Below, piece after piece: positions 55,832 to 64,000 of a DNA stretch of 64,000 nucleotides. Both the position numbers and the translations under genes were made by a program. The stretch covers positions 62,001 through 126,000 of the forward strand of contig CAWBJP010000011.1 in assembly GCA_963789165.1 (NCBI GenBank), written 5' to 3'. This DNA comes from CAWBJP01 sp963789165 (GTDB lineage Bacteria; Actinomycetota; Acidimicrobiia; IMCC26256; BP-133). Position 1 is the stretch's first letter. Every line of letters begins with the position of its first letter. The notes below the pieces were generated by a model that did not search any database, was not told the origin of the DNA, and saw nothing but the letters and a program-made list of their open reading frames with translations.

Positions 55832-56809
55832 ATGGCCGGTTTCATCCTGCGCCGGCTGGCCATCTCCATCCCCCTGATCGCCCTGGCCAGCTTCCTGGTG
55901 TTCGTGCTGGTCGCCGTGTCGGGCGATCCGCTCGGAGAACTGCGCTCCAATCCGTCCATCACCGAGGCGCAGATCGAGACCCGTCGCCACGCATTGGGCC
56001 TCGACCGGCCGCTCATGACCCGCTACGTCGACTGGGCCACCGGCGTCGTCACGGGTGACTTCGGCCGATCGTCCCACGACAACGAGCCCGTGCTGGACAA
56101 GCTCGGGCGGGCCATCACGGTGACCCTGCGTCTCCTGGGCGGCGCCCTGTCTCTGGCCGTCCTGTTCGGGGTGGCTATCGGGGTGGCAGCCGCCCTCAAG
56201 CAGTATTCCAAGTTCGACTACGCCTCGACGTTCTTCGCCTTCGTCTTCTTCTCCATGCCGGTGTTCTGGTTGGCGGCGGTGCTCAAGGACGTCGGGATCC
56301 GCCTCAACGACGTCATCGGCTTCAGGCTGTTCTTCACCATCGGGGAGAAGGACCCGACGGTGGCGGGGGGGTTCCTGACCGTGTTCGGGGATCGCGTCGG
56401 GCACATGATCCTGCCCGTCCTGACCCTCATCCTCATCCAGGTGGCGGGCTGGAGCCGTTACCAGCGGGCCACCATGCTCGATGTCCTCTCGGCCGACTAT
56501 GTCCGCACGGCGCGGGCCAAGGGGCTCTCCCCGGGGAAGGTGATCCTCCGGCACACACTGCGGAACGCCCTGATCCCCATCGTCACCCTGGTGGCCATCG
56601 ACTTCGGCCTGCTCATGTCGGGGGCGGTGATCACCGAGACGGTCTTCGCCTGGAACGGCATGGGGCGGCTGCTCGTGCGCGGCCTCATCGACCGGGACGC
56701 CAACGTGGTCCAGGCCTGGCTGCTGGTGTCGGCCTTCATGGTGGTGCTGTTCAACCTGCTGGCCGACATCGCCTACGGCTATCTGGACCCGAGGATCCGC
56801 CGTGGCTGA
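55832..56809 (+). CDS. Peptide-type ABC transporter permease, DppB-like
   Basis: 325 residues with six membrane helices. The N-terminus (MAGFILRRLAISIPLIALAS) and the segment GLDRPLMTRYVDWATGVVTGDFG are typical of DppB/OppB. The EAA loop for ATPase contact is ADYVRTARAKGLSPGKVILR followed by HTLRNALIPI. It ends DIAYGYLDPRIRRG, the DppB C-terminus. It overlaps the next permease by 8 bases. Confidence 0.93.
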   Translation: MAGFILRRLAISIPLIALASFLVFVLVAVSGDPLGELRSNPSITEAQIETRRHALGLDRPLMTRYVDWATGVVTGDFGRSSHDNEPVLDKLGRAITVTLRLLGGALSLAVLFGVAIGVAAALKQYSKFDYASTFFAFVFFSMPVFWLAAVLKDVGIRLNDVIGFRLFFTIGEKDPTVAGGFLTVFGDRVGHMILPVLTLILIQVAGWSRYQRATMLDVLSADYVRTARAKGLSPGKVILRHTLRNALIPIVTLVAIDFGLLMSGAVITETVFAWNGMGRLLVRGLIDRDANVVQAWLLVSAFMVVLFNLLADIAYGYLDPRIRRG

Positions 56810-57779
56810 CCCCAAGGCGGTCGTCCCGGAGCCCGGCGCTTTCCATACCCCCACCCCGCCGCCCGCCGGCGGGCCCGCGCCGGCGGAGGACCTCGTCGAA
56901 TTCGGCGTCGCCGTTCGCAGCCAGTGGCGGCTGGTCCTCGGCCGTTTCCTGCGCCATCGCCTGGCGGTGGCGAGCCTGGCGGTGCTCTTCCTCCTCGTCG
57001 TGATCGCCTTCCTGGGCGAGACCCTCTCGGGCTACGACTACGAGCAGCCGTCGGCCGACGCCACTGGCGGCAGCCTGGCCCCGTCCACCGAGCACTGGTT
57101 CGGCACCGACGCCATCGGTATCGACGTCTTCGCCCAGGTCCAGCGGGGCGCCCAGCGCTCCATCGAGGTGGCGCTGCTGGTGGCGCTCTTCTCCACCAGC
57201 CTGGGGGCGCTGGTGGGATCCCTGGCCGGCTACTACCGGGGCTTCATCGACGCCGCCCTGATGCGGATCACGGACCTGTTCCTCACCATCCCCACCCTGG
57301 CCGTGCTCCTGGTGGTGTCCAACCGCTACCGGGGCTCGCAGGCCAACTGGCTGGTGCTGGTGTTCGTGATCTCCGGCCTGGCGTGGATGCCCCTGGCCCG
57401 GCTGGTGCGGGGCGTGGCCCTGTCGTTGCGGGAGCGTGAGTTCGTGGAGGCGGCGCGGGCGGTGGGGGCCTCCGACGCCCGCATCATCTTCCGCCACATC
57501 CTGCCCAACTGCCTGGGGCCGATCATCGTCAACGGCACGCTGGTGGTGGCCGGCGCCATCCTGACCGAGACGGCCCTGTCCTACCTGGGCTTCGGCATCC
57601 AGCCCCCTGACGTCTCCCTTGGCAGCCTGATCGGGAGCGGCGTGCCGGCGGCCAACACGCGATGGTGGCTGTTCTACCCGCCGGGCATGTTCCTCCTGCT
57701 GTTCTGCCTGGCCGTCAACTTCGTCGGTGACGGGCTGCGCGATGCCTTTGACCCCCAGCAGAACCGGGTGCGGGCATGA
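56802..57779 (+). CDS. Peptide-type ABC transporter permease, DppC-like
   Basis: 325 residues. A Pro-rich cytoplasmic N-terminus of about 45 residues precedes the first helix (RHRLAVASLAVLFLLVVIAF). STEHWFGTDAIGIDVFAQV is the DppC-family hallmark (GTDxxGrDvf), and the EAA loop reads REFVEAARAVGASDARIIFR-HILPN. It ends NFVGDGLRDAFDPQQNRVRA. It starts at GTG 56802 and overlaps the ATPase gene downstream (ATGA). Confidence 0.93.
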   Translation: MADPKAVVPEPGAFHTPTPPPAGGPAPAEDLVEFGVAVRSQWRLVLGRFLRHRLAVASLAVLFLLVVIAFLGETLSGYDYEQPSADATGGSLAPSTEHWFGTDAIGIDVFAQVQRGAQRSIEVALLVALFSTSLGALVGSLAGYYRGFIDAALMRITDLFLTIPTLAVLLVVSNRYRGSQANWLVLVFVISGLAWMPLARLVRGVALSLREREFVEAARAVGASDARIIFRHILPNCLGPIIVNGTLVVAGAILTETALSYLGFGIQPPDVSLGSLIGSGVPAANTRWWLFYPPGMFLLLFCLAVNFVGDGLRDAFDPQQNRVRA

Positions 57780-58762
57780 GTGTTCTCGAGGTGAAGGACC
57801 TGCACGTGTCCTTCAATACGCCCGACGGCGTGGTGCAGGCGGTGCGTGGCGTCGACTTCTCCGTGGAGGAAGGCGAGGTGCTCGGCATCGTGGGGGAGTC
57901 GGGCTCGGGGAAGTCGGTGAGTGTGCTGGCGGCCATGGGCCTGCTGCCCCGCAGCGCCAAGGTGACCGGCTCTATCCGCTACCGGGGCCAGGAGCTGCTG
58001 GGCCTGACCGAAGCCGAGCTGCGGACCCTGCGGGGCGGCAAGCTGGCCATGATCTTCCAGGACCCCATGACCTCCCTCAATCCCGTCCTCACCGTGGGCT
58101 TCCAGATCGCCGAAGCGGTGGAGACCCACCGGCCCGGAACCAAGCGGGACGCGTCGATGGCCAAAGCCGCCGAGCTGCTCGACCTTGTCGGCATCCCCAA
58201 CGCCAAGGCGCGGGCCCGCCAGTACCCCCACGAATACTCGGGCGGGATGCGCCAGCGGGCCATGATCGCCATGGCCATCGCCAACGACCCCGACGTCCTC
58301 ATCGCCGACGAGCCCACCACCGCCCTCGACGTCACCGTCCAGGCCCAGATCCTCGAGGTGCTCGAGACGGCCCAGGAGGCGACCCACTCCGCCGTGATCC
58401 TCATCACCCACGATCTGGGCATGGTGGCGGGCGTGGCCGACCGGGTGAGCGTCATGTACGCGGGGCGGGTGGCGGAGACGGGCAGCGTGTTCGACGTCTT
58501 CGGGCACCCCCGCCATCCCTACACCCTGGGTCTGCTCGGCTCCCTGCCCCGCCTGGACGAGGCCGGCGACGAGCGGCTCATCCCCATCACCGGGAGCCCC
58601 CCCTCCATGGTGCATCCCCCGCCGGCGTGCGCCTTCGAGCCGCGGTGCCGTTTCGCCCAGGCGGTCTGTTCCCAGGACACGCCGCCCCTGCGGCCCATCG
58701 AGGGCACCGCGGAGCGCTCCGCCTGCCACTTCGCCGAGTCGCTCGAGGAACTGACCCATTGA
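57776..58762 (+). CDS. Peptide-type ABC transporter ATPase, DppD-like
   Basis: 328 residues: Walker A GESGSGKSVSV, Q-loop IFQDPMTSLNP, signature YSGGMRQRAMIAMA, Walker B VLIADEPTTALDV, switch His in LITHDLGMVAG. The oligopeptide-transporter C-terminal segment (PPACAFEPRCRFAQAVC...ACHF) with four cysteines is present, as in DppD proteins shown to bind an iron-sulphur cluster. It overlaps the permease gene and is followed after 85 bases by the second ATPase. Confidence 0.94.
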   Translation: MSVLEVKDLHVSFNTPDGVVQAVRGVDFSVEEGEVLGIVGESGSGKSVSVLAAMGLLPRSAKVTGSIRYRGQELLGLTEAELRTLRGGKLAMIFQDPMTSLNPVLTVGFQIAEAVETHRPGTKRDASMAKAAELLDLVGIPNAKARARQYPHEYSGGMRQRAMIAMAIANDPDVLIADEPTTALDVTVQAQILEVLETAQEATHSAVILITHDLGMVAGVADRVSVMYAGRVAETGSVFDVFGHPRHPYTLGLLGSLPRLDEAGDERLIPITGSPPSMVHPPPACAFEPRCRFAQAVCSQDTPPLRPIEGTAERSACHFAESLEELTH

Positions 58763-58847
58763 TCATGGCTCTTCGCCTGGCGGCTCATCGCGGTGCGGCC
58801 GGGGGCCCCTGCCCCAGCCGCCGGTCCCTGCTGGCGCAGGTCCCGAC

Positions 58848-59882
58848 GTGACCGCCGAGACCGTGCCGGCGCCGGTCGTGCCCGGGCTGTCGGGTGAGCC
58901 CGTGGTCTCGGTGCGGAACCTGGTCAAGCACTTCCCCGTCCACGCCGGCGAGCTCATCCGCCGCAAGGTGGGCGAGGTCCACGCCGTGTGCGACGTGTCC
59001 TTCGACCTGTACCCCCGACGCACCCTCGGCCTGGTGGGGGAGTCGGGGTCGGGGAAGTCGACCACCGGGCGTTGCCTCCTGCGCCTCCACGAACCCACCG
59101 CCGGAGACATCCTCTTCCGGGGCCAGGACGTGCTGGCCATGTCCCGCCCCGAGATGCGCAAGCTGCGCCGGGAGCTGCAGATCGTCTTCCAGGACCCCTA
59201 CGCCTCCCTCGACCCCAAGATGACGGTGGGGGGCATCGTGGCCGAGCCACTCCAGGTGCACGGCCTGAAGGGCGAGACCAAGGACCGGGTGCGGGACCTG
59301 CTCGCCCTGGTCGGCCTGAACCCCGAGCACGCCAACCGCTACCCCCACGAGTTCTCCGGCGGGCAGCGCCAGCGGGTCGGTATCGCCCGGGCCCTGGCCC
59401 TCGAGCCGGACGTGGTCGTCCTGGACGAGCCGGTCTCCGCCCTCGACGTGTCCATCCAGGCCGGGGTGGTGAACCTGCTCTCCGAACTGCAGGACCGCCT
59501 GAACCTGGCCTACCTGTTCATCGCCCATGACCTGTCGGTCATCCGCCACATCTCCGACCAGGTGGGGGTCATGTACCTTGGTCGGATCGTGGAGATCGGC
59601 ACCCGGGAGGACGTCTTCACCCACCCCTCCCACCCCTACACGCAGGCCCTGATGTCGGCCGTGCCCGTGCCCGACCCGGTCCGGGAACGGGCCCGGCGGC
59701 GCATCGTCCTCACCGGTGACGTGCCCAGTCCCATCGACCCGCCCAGTGGCTGCCGGTTCCGTACCCGGTGCTGGAAGGCGCAGGAGATCTGCGCCACCGA
59801 CGTGCCGGAACTGATCGACCGGGGGCAGGGCCACCCCGTGGCCTGCCACTTCGCCGAGGAGCTGAGCGTCCTCCCGGTATGA
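58848..59882 (+). CDS. Peptide-type ABC transporter ATPase, DppF-like
   Basis: 344 residues from GTG 58848. Walker A GESGSGKSTTGRCLL, Q-loop IVFQDPYASLDPKMTV, signature FSGGQRQRVGIARAL, Walker B VVVLDEPVSALDVS, His in FIAHDLSVIRHI. The C-terminal Cys segment (GCRFRTRCWKAQEIC...VACHF) matches the DppD partner. Its stop overlaps the ATG of the second binding-protein gene. Confidence 0.94.
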   Translation: MTAETVPAPVVPGLSGEPVVSVRNLVKHFPVHAGELIRRKVGEVHAVCDVSFDLYPRRTLGLVGESGSGKSTTGRCLLRLHEPTAGDILFRGQDVLAMSRPEMRKLRRELQIVFQDPYASLDPKMTVGGIVAEPLQVHGLKGETKDRVRDLLALVGLNPEHANRYPHEFSGGQRQRVGIARALALEPDVVVLDEPVSALDVSIQAGVVNLLSELQDRLNLAYLFIAHDLSVIRHISDQVGVMYLGRIVEIGTREDVFTHPSHPYTQALMSAVPVPDPVRERARRRIVLTGDVPSPIDPPSGCRFRTRCWKAQEICATDVPELIDRGQGHPVACHFAEELSVLPV

Positions 59883-61585
59883 CCGACATCCCCGGCCGCA
59901 ACCAACCGACCCCTGACCAGTACTCCTCCGGCCCGCCCCGGGGCGACTGGCGCAAGCCGCCCGACCCGCCGCCCCCGCCGTCGCTGCTCAGCCGGTTCCC
60001 GTGGGCCGGCGTGGCCCTGGCCGTGGCGCTGGGGTTGGGGGCGGTGGTCGCCTTCGTGCTGGCCGTGCGGGCCGGCGGCGACGACAACAGTGCCGCCGTC
60101 CGTACCGGGGGCACCCTGCGGGTGGGAGTCGTTGGTCTTCACAGCCTGGATCCCCTGGACGCCCGGGGACCCGTCGACGTCATGGTGGCTGACCAGGTTT
60201 TCGACACCCTGGTGGCCTACGACCCCAGGACAGGCGAGCCCCGGCCGGGCCTGGCCGCGGGCTGGAACGTCAACCCGGAGCAGACCGTCTTCACCTTCCA
60301 GCTGGCCGAGACGGCCACCTTCCACGATGGATCGCCGGTGACGGCCGCGGATGTGAAGTTCACCCTGGAGCGGATCGCGGCCAAGGATTCCGATACCCCC
60401 CTGCTGGCCCAATTGGAGGCGGTGTCGGGATTCGGCGCCTACCGGGACGGCAGCGCCCCGGGCCTGGCCGGCGTGGAGACCCCCGCCGTCAACCAGGTGG
60501 TGGTGCGCCTGGACCGCCCCTTCGCCACCTTCCCCGCCGCCCTCGGCCACCCGGGATTCGGGGTCGTGCCCCAGGCCAAGGTCACGGAGCTGGGCGCCGC
60601 GTTCCAGGACGGCCCGGTGGGCTCGGGGCCGTTCAAGGTGTCGGCGGTCTCCCCCCAGGCCGTCGAGCTGGCCCAGGTGCCGCGGGCAAAAGGACGGGCC
60701 GCCAACCTGGATGGGATGCGTCTGGTCAAGTTCGAGACGAGCGACGCCGCCTACCAGGCGTTCCTCCAGGGCAAGCTCGACGTCGCTCCGGTCCCCCCAG
60801 GGCGCGACGACAAAGAAGCGTCGTCCCGCGGTCAGGTGGAATTCCGGCCCTACCTGGGAGTCGTCTTCTACGCCATGAACCTGAAGAGCGCGGACCTGGC
60901 CGACGTCCGGTTGCGCCAGGCCGTGTCCCTGGCCATCGACCGCCGGCGGATCGTGGCCGAGGTCTACAAGGGCGAGGTCAAGGTCGCCACCGGTCTGGTG
61001 GCGGAGGGTGTGCCGGGACGGGCCGCCGACTCCTGCGGCGAGCGGTGCGACCACGACCCTGACCGGGCCAAGGTGCTGCTCGCCGAGGCGTTCCCCAACG
61101 GTGGCGTCCCGGAGGTGGCCATCGACCACGACGACGACCCCACCCAGGCGGCGGTGGCCGCCTCCATCAAGGCCGATCTCGACGTTGTGGGGATCCCGGC
61201 GGTGATCCGGCCCCATCCCTTCGTCGGGTACCCGCAGTTCCTGGTCTCCGGCCAGGCGGAGCTCTTCCGCCTCGGGTGGGTGGCTGACTATCCCAGCCCC
61301 GACGGCTTTCTGACCCCGTTGTTCTCCTCCACCTCGCCGGAGAACCTGACCGGTCTGGCCAGCCCCGAGGTGGACCAGGCGCTGGCCGCAGCCCGAGCCG
61401 AACCCGACGCGGCCCGACGCCTGGTGCTGTACCGGGATGTCGAGCAGAAGGTCCTCGACCAGTTCGTGGTCGTGCCGGTGGCCCAACTGGAGGTGCGCAT
61501 GGCGGTGGCCAAGGGGGTGCAGGCCTTCGCCCTCGACCCGCTCGGCAGTTTCAACGGCTCCACCGTGGGCCTGGCGAAAGAGTGA
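59879..61585 (+). CDS. Membrane-anchored SBP family 5 protein, second copy
   Basis: 568 residues. The N-terminus is a Pro-rich cytoplasmic segment followed by one membrane helix (WAGVALAVALGLGAVVAFVL) with no lipobox Cys, so the protein is anchored by a signal anchor, unlike the first binding protein. The rest is a full SBP_bac_5 domain: GGTLRVGVVGLHSLDPLDA, FHDGSPVTAADVKFTLERI, RLRQAVSLAIDRRRIVAEVY, ELFRLGWVADYPSPDGFLTP. ATG 59879 overlaps the dppF-like stop. Coupling to the same transporter suggests a second ligand range or a sensing role. Confidence 0.85.
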   Translation: MTDIPGRNQPTPDQYSSGPPRGDWRKPPDPPPPPSLLSRFPWAGVALAVALGLGAVVAFVLAVRAGGDDNSAAVRTGGTLRVGVVGLHSLDPLDARGPVDVMVADQVFDTLVAYDPRTGEPRPGLAAGWNVNPEQTVFTFQLAETATFHDGSPVTAADVKFTLERIAAKDSDTPLLAQLEAVSGFGAYRDGSAPGLAGVETPAVNQVVVRLDRPFATFPAALGHPGFGVVPQAKVTELGAAFQDGPVGSGPFKVSAVSPQAVELAQVPRAKGRAANLDGMRLVKFETSDAAYQAFLQGKLDVAPVPPGRDDKEASSRGQVEFRPYLGVVFYAMNLKSADLADVRLRQAVSLAIDRRRIVAEVYKGEVKVATGLVAEGVPGRAADSCGERCDHDPDRAKVLLAEAFPNGGVPEVAIDHDDDPTQAAVAASIKADLDVVGIPAVIRPHPFVGYPQFLVSGQAELFRLGWVADYPSPDGFLTPLFSSTSPENLTGLASPEVDQALAAARAEPDAARRLVLYRDVEQKVLDQFVVVPVAQLEVRMAVAKGVQAFALDPLGSFNGSTVGLAKE

Positions 61586-63096
61586 TCTGGAAGGCGGCGG
61601 GCGTCTTCGCCGCCGTCGTGCTCCTGGGGGCGGGGTGCACCGGAGGTGATGATTCCGCCGCCCCGCCGTCGACCACCCGGCCGTCGCCGGCGGGCGGCCT
61701 GAAGGTCGGGGTGCCGGAGGAGGCGTCCAGCCTCAACCCGTTCGACCGGGCCTCGCGGACGCCGGCCGCGCTGGCCGTGCTGGGGGAGATCCTGCCCCAA
61801 CTCTTCCGGGTCGACCCCGAGGGACGGGTGCGGGGCTATCTGGCCGACGAGGCGACCGTCCGTCAGGAGCCCGGGGCGGTGGGGGCGTCCTTCCGCCTGC
61901 GGGGCGATGCCCGCTGGAGCGACGGGACCGGCATCTCGGCGGCCGATGTGCGCTTCACCCTGGAGACGGTGCGTTCCGGCGACTGGCCGGGTCCGCCGGT
62001 CGGCTACGACCGGGTGGTGGCGGTGGAAGGCGAGGGTGCCGTGGTGCGGTTCCGCTTCGACGGTCCGTTCCCCGGCTGGAAGCGCCTGTTCTCCGGAGCC
62101 GACTTCGTCCTCCCCGCCCACCGGCTCGGTGGCCAGGACCTCGGGGCTGTCTGGGTGAACGGACCCGATGTGGCCGGAGGCCCGTTCCGGCTCGGGGCGG
62201 TCACCCCCGGCCTGGAGGTGGTGCTGGAGCGGAACGACACCTGGTGGGGGGAAGGACCCGGAGTGGAGCGGCTGCGGGTGATGGTGGTGCCCGACGTGCG
62301 CACCATGGAGCAGCTGCTGGCGCGGGGCGACCTCGATGTGGCCTGGCCCCCGGCCACCATCAACCGGATCCGGCGCTTCAAGGCCCTGGAGAACGTCGAC
62401 GTGTCGGTGGCTGAGCCCGGCGGCCGGCTGGTGTCGCTGGTGGCCAACACCGAGGCGGTACCCCAGTCCCGGCGCCAGGCGGTCTTTGGCCTCCCCGACC
62501 GGGACCGGTTCGTGGAGGCCCTCCTCGGCGACGAGGCCCGGCTCGGGGTCACCCTGGCCGGCGTGGGGGGCGGCGACGAGGACCGCTGGGCCGTCCACGT
62601 TCCCATTCCCGACGCCCCGGGCCTGGAGCGAGGGGCGGACGACGTCCTGGTGGCGGCCCAGGAGGACCCCATGGCCCCGCTGCTCGGGCGCCTGCTGGAG
62701 TCGGCGGTGCGAGCCGCCGGCGCCACCCTGGAGCTCAAGTTCGCCGAGGCCCCGATGGTCGACGGCCGCCTGCTGCCCGAAGGCAGCTTCGATTTCGCCT
62801 TGGTCGACGACGTCGGCTGGCCCCAGGCGTGCTGGCGGTGCTGGTTCGCCGGGGCGGCCCGGGAGCGGGGCAACGTCTCGCGGGTGGGTGGCCTCGACGA
62901 CCTCGCCGCCGCCGCCGAGCGGGGCGAGGCGCAGGCCGTCTTCGACCTCGAGCGGCGCGTGAAGGACGATGCCGTCCTCCTGCCCCTGTGGCGACCCTCG
63001 GCCGTGCTCGCCGGCCGCCACGTGAAGGGCCTGGCGGCCAACTCCTGGTCCCTCGGCCCGTTCTGGAGCGCCGAGAAATGGACCGTGGCCGGGTGA
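61582..63096 (+). CDS. SBP family 5 lipoprotein, divergent third copy
   Basis: 504 residues from GTG 61582, overlapping the previous stop (GTGA). Lipobox VVLLGAGCTGGDD after a short signal peptide. SBP_bac_5 features are recognisable but divergent: GGLKVGVPEEASSLNPFDR, RWSDGTGISAADVRFTLETV, RNDTWWGEGPGVERLRVM. The later lobe is shorter, the usual 'AV..AID' helix is weak (RRQAVFGLPDRDRFVEALL), and a Cys pair sits in PQACWRCWFAG. It may have lost transport ligands and taken another role. It ends 49 bases before tRNA-Leu. Confidence 0.8.
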   Translation: MIWKAAGVFAAVVLLGAGCTGGDDSAAPPSTTRPSPAGGLKVGVPEEASSLNPFDRASRTPAALAVLGEILPQLFRVDPEGRVRGYLADEATVRQEPGAVGASFRLRGDARWSDGTGISAADVRFTLETVRSGDWPGPPVGYDRVVAVEGEGAVVRFRFDGPFPGWKRLFSGADFVLPAHRLGGQDLGAVWVNGPDVAGGPFRLGAVTPGLEVVLERNDTWWGEGPGVERLRVMVVPDVRTMEQLLARGDLDVAWPPATINRIRRFKALENVDVSVAEPGGRLVSLVANTEAVPQSRRQAVFGLPDRDRFVEALLGDEARLGVTLAGVGGGDEDRWAVHVPIPDAPGLERGADDVLVAAQEDPMAPLLGRLLESAVRAAGATLELKFAEAPMVDGRLLPEGSFDFALVDDVGWPQACWRCWFAGAARERGNVSRVGGLDDLAAAAERGEAQAVFDLERRVKDDAVLLPLWRPSAVLAGRHVKGLAANSWSLGPFWSAEKWTVAG

Positions 63097-63145
63097 GCTT
63101 CGGTCGCGGCCCGACCGGAGCTACTCCGCTAGTCTGGCGACCCAC

Positions 63146-63230
63146 GCGGAAGTGGCGGAATCAGGCAGACGCGCTAGCTTGAGGTGCTAGTGCCCTTAGG
63201 GGCGTGGGGGTTCAAATCCCCCCTTCCGCA
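63146..63230 (+). tRNA. trnL: tRNA-Leu (anticodon GAG)
   Basis: 85 bases. The acceptor stem GCGGAAG pairs with CTTCCGC at the 3' end, followed by discriminator A. The anticodon arm is CTAGC-TTGAGGT-GCTAG with anticodon GAG, read with the usual flanking T and G. A long variable arm (TGCCCTTAGGGGCGT) marks it as a class II tRNA. The T arm is GGGGGTTCAAATCCCCC. No CCA is encoded. A TAGTCT element 10 bases upstream is a possible -10 box. Confidence 0.96.
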
Positions 63231-63242
63231 CGGAGGAATCGT

Positions 63243-63548
63243 GTGGCCGGCAGCTTGACCCTCATTGCCAGCCTGCAAGCGAAGTCAGGACAAGAGGACC
63301 GCTTGCGGGCCGAATTGGAAGCGATGGTCGAACCCTCGCTCGCCGAGGAGGGCTGCCTGGCCTACCGGCCCTATGCCGATCCGAACAAGGCGGGGGCCAT
63401 GGTGATCATCGAGGAGTGGGTCGACAAGGCCGCCCTCGACTTCCACTTCACCACGCCGCACTTTCACAAGGTGGCGGCGGCGCTGGAGGAGATTCTGGCC
63501 GAGCCCTTCCAGCTCAAGTTCCTGACCGACGCCGAAGAATCTGGCTGA
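63243..63548 (+). CDS. ABM-domain (antibiotic biosynthesis monooxygenase-like) protein
   Basis: 101 residues from GTG 63243, with GGAGG 7 bases upstream. It reads LTLIASLQAKSGQEDRLRAE, LEAMVEPSLAEEGCLAYRPY, MVIIEEWVDKAALDFHFTTP-HFHKVAAAL: the dimeric alpha/beta ferredoxin-like fold of YgiN-type quinol monooxygenases. The WxxxxALDxHxxTPHF segment is strongly conserved in that family. It is transcribed after tRNA-Leu and followed by a long hairpin. Confidence 0.88.
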   Translation: MAGSLTLIASLQAKSGQEDRLRAELEAMVEPSLAEEGCLAYRPYADPNKAGAMVIIEEWVDKAALDFHFTTPHFHKVAAALEEILAEPFQLKFLTDAEESG

Positions 63549-63619
63549 GCCGGCGTCATCATCCGCACCGTGTTGCGTTTATAGGGCAGAACGGGCGGAA
63601 ACCCCCCAGCGCCCAGAGG

Positions 63620-63656
63620 ATCGGCCCCCGGGAAACCCACCCCAACGGGGGCCGAT
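63620..63656 (+). terminator. Long hairpin after the ABM gene
   Basis: An 11-base perfect stem, ATCGGCCCCCG / CGGGGGCCGAT, with a 15-base loop, about 70 bases after the ABM-gene stop. It lacks a U-tail but is positioned between convergent genes, consistent with a bidirectional actinobacterial terminator. Confidence 0.65.
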
Positions 63657-63684
63657 TCGCGTGCGGCCCGGATTCAGCTGGGGC

Positions 63685-63819
63685 TCATTTGGGGCGGCCC
63701 CCCCGGCCCGGCCACTTGATGGCGATCGCCAATCCGATTCCCATGATGAAGAAGCAAGCGACCAGCAAGCCGTAGGGCGGAAGGGTGGAACCTGGCGAGT
63801 GACAGGGACAGGAGCACAT
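63685..63819 (-). CDS. Tiny Cys-rich membrane protein (44 residues)
   Basis: From ATG 63819 the product reads MCSCPCHSPGSTLPPYG, then a single hydrophobic helix (LLVACFFIMGIGLAIAI), then a basic tail KWPGRGGRPK ending at 63685. The CxCxCH head could bind a metal or be lipid-modified or palmitoyl-like in location; there is no known family I recognise. GGGGAGG lies upstream, though 13 bases from this ATG and 6 from an out-of-frame ATG, so the start is not certain. The positive tail puts the C-terminus in the cytoplasm. Confidence 0.45.
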   Translation of the reverse strand: MCSCPCHSPGSTLPPYGLLVACFFIMGIGLAIAIKWPGRGGRPK

Positions 63820-63906
63820 CCGCCATTCAGTACCTCCCCGAGGGAGCGGCGGTCGCCTGAATCCTATGCGATCCTCGGTCGGGGGGCGTCCATGGCCGGA
63901 GGGGCG

Positions 63907-64000
63907 TCAGGCTGACATCTCCACCAGGGTGGTGATGAGACCGACGGCCACCAGGGCCACCGACCCGCCGTAGCGGGCGATGTAGGTCCAGCTGCGGGCC
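63907..64000 (-). CDS. C-terminal fragment of a membrane protein
   Basis: The frame enters from the right edge and ends at 63907, giving ARSWTYIARYGGSVALVAVG followed by LITTLVEMSA. A single hydrophobic segment (GSVALVAVGLITTLVE) and short tail suggest the last helix of a membrane protein, but too little is present to name it. Confidence 0.4.
   Translation of the reverse strand, partial: ARSWTYIARYGGSVALVAVGLITTLVEMSA

Noticed and set aside
54110..56854. Minus-strand frame of over 900 codons opposite the transporter genes
   Set aside because: Shadow of three plus-strand genes whose domains are complete; its product has no recognisable domain.

Overview
The window is a high-GC chromosomal segment, dense in genes, with many GTG and TTG starts and many 1-4 base stop/start overlaps. 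The gene content fits an actinobacterium: a Tad (Flp) pilus locus, the linked set uvrC-rapZ-yvcK, the block gap-pgk-tpiA-secG, and -10-like boxes placed just upstream of start codons as in leaderless transcripts. A deep-branching lineage such as Acidimicrobiia is my inference; no rRNA gene is present to settle it.

Layout. 1-11.4 kb (minus strand): a Tad pilus operon (tadE, tadG, a second tadZ-like gene, cpaB, tadZ, tadA/cpaF, tadB, tadC), followed by a two-component pair. 11.5-17.9 kb (plus): coaE, uvrB and uvrA, with a small AbrB-type antitoxin and a broken toxin-like gene wedged between uvrB and uvrA. 17.9-31.6 kb: a cell-surface glycan or lipid region with glycosyltransferases, large polytopic membrane proteins, methyltransferases and a phytanoyl-CoA dioxygenase homologue. 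32-36.8 kb: a small membrane protein, nadA, a response regulator with a degenerate GGDEF-like domain, a secreted endonuclease/phosphatase-fold protein, and an RHH/PIN toxin-antitoxin pair. 36.9-40.7 kb: uvrC-rapZ-yvcK. 40.8-50.5 kb: an accessory block lying where whiA is expected. It holds an orphan MazE-like antitoxin, a low-molecular-weight phosphatase, a compact Hsp70/GrpE-like/J-like operon, a divergent histidine-periodic protein, a nitronate monooxygenase, a Phd/VapC pair, a DinB-fold protein and a Wzz-like protein with a degenerate P-loop. 50.6-54 kb: gap-pgk-tpiA-secG. 54-63.1 kb: a peptide-type ABC transporter with three solute-binding proteins. The end carries tRNA-Leu(GAG), an ABM-domain protein, a tiny Cys-rich membrane protein and a truncated gene.

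The two most unusual elements are neighbours. One is a 132-residue protein whose histidines recur every 11 residues (46270-46668). The other is a divergently transcribed three-gene Hsp70-like machine (41627-46021). The uvrB-antitoxin-toxin-uvrA arrangement is also unusual.

Quality warning: more than 20 single-base indels interrupt genes, including uvrA and uvrB, where changing one base restores the family sequence. Most are extra bases in short G/C runs. I read these as sequence errors rather than gene decay, and give each such gene its full inferred extent.
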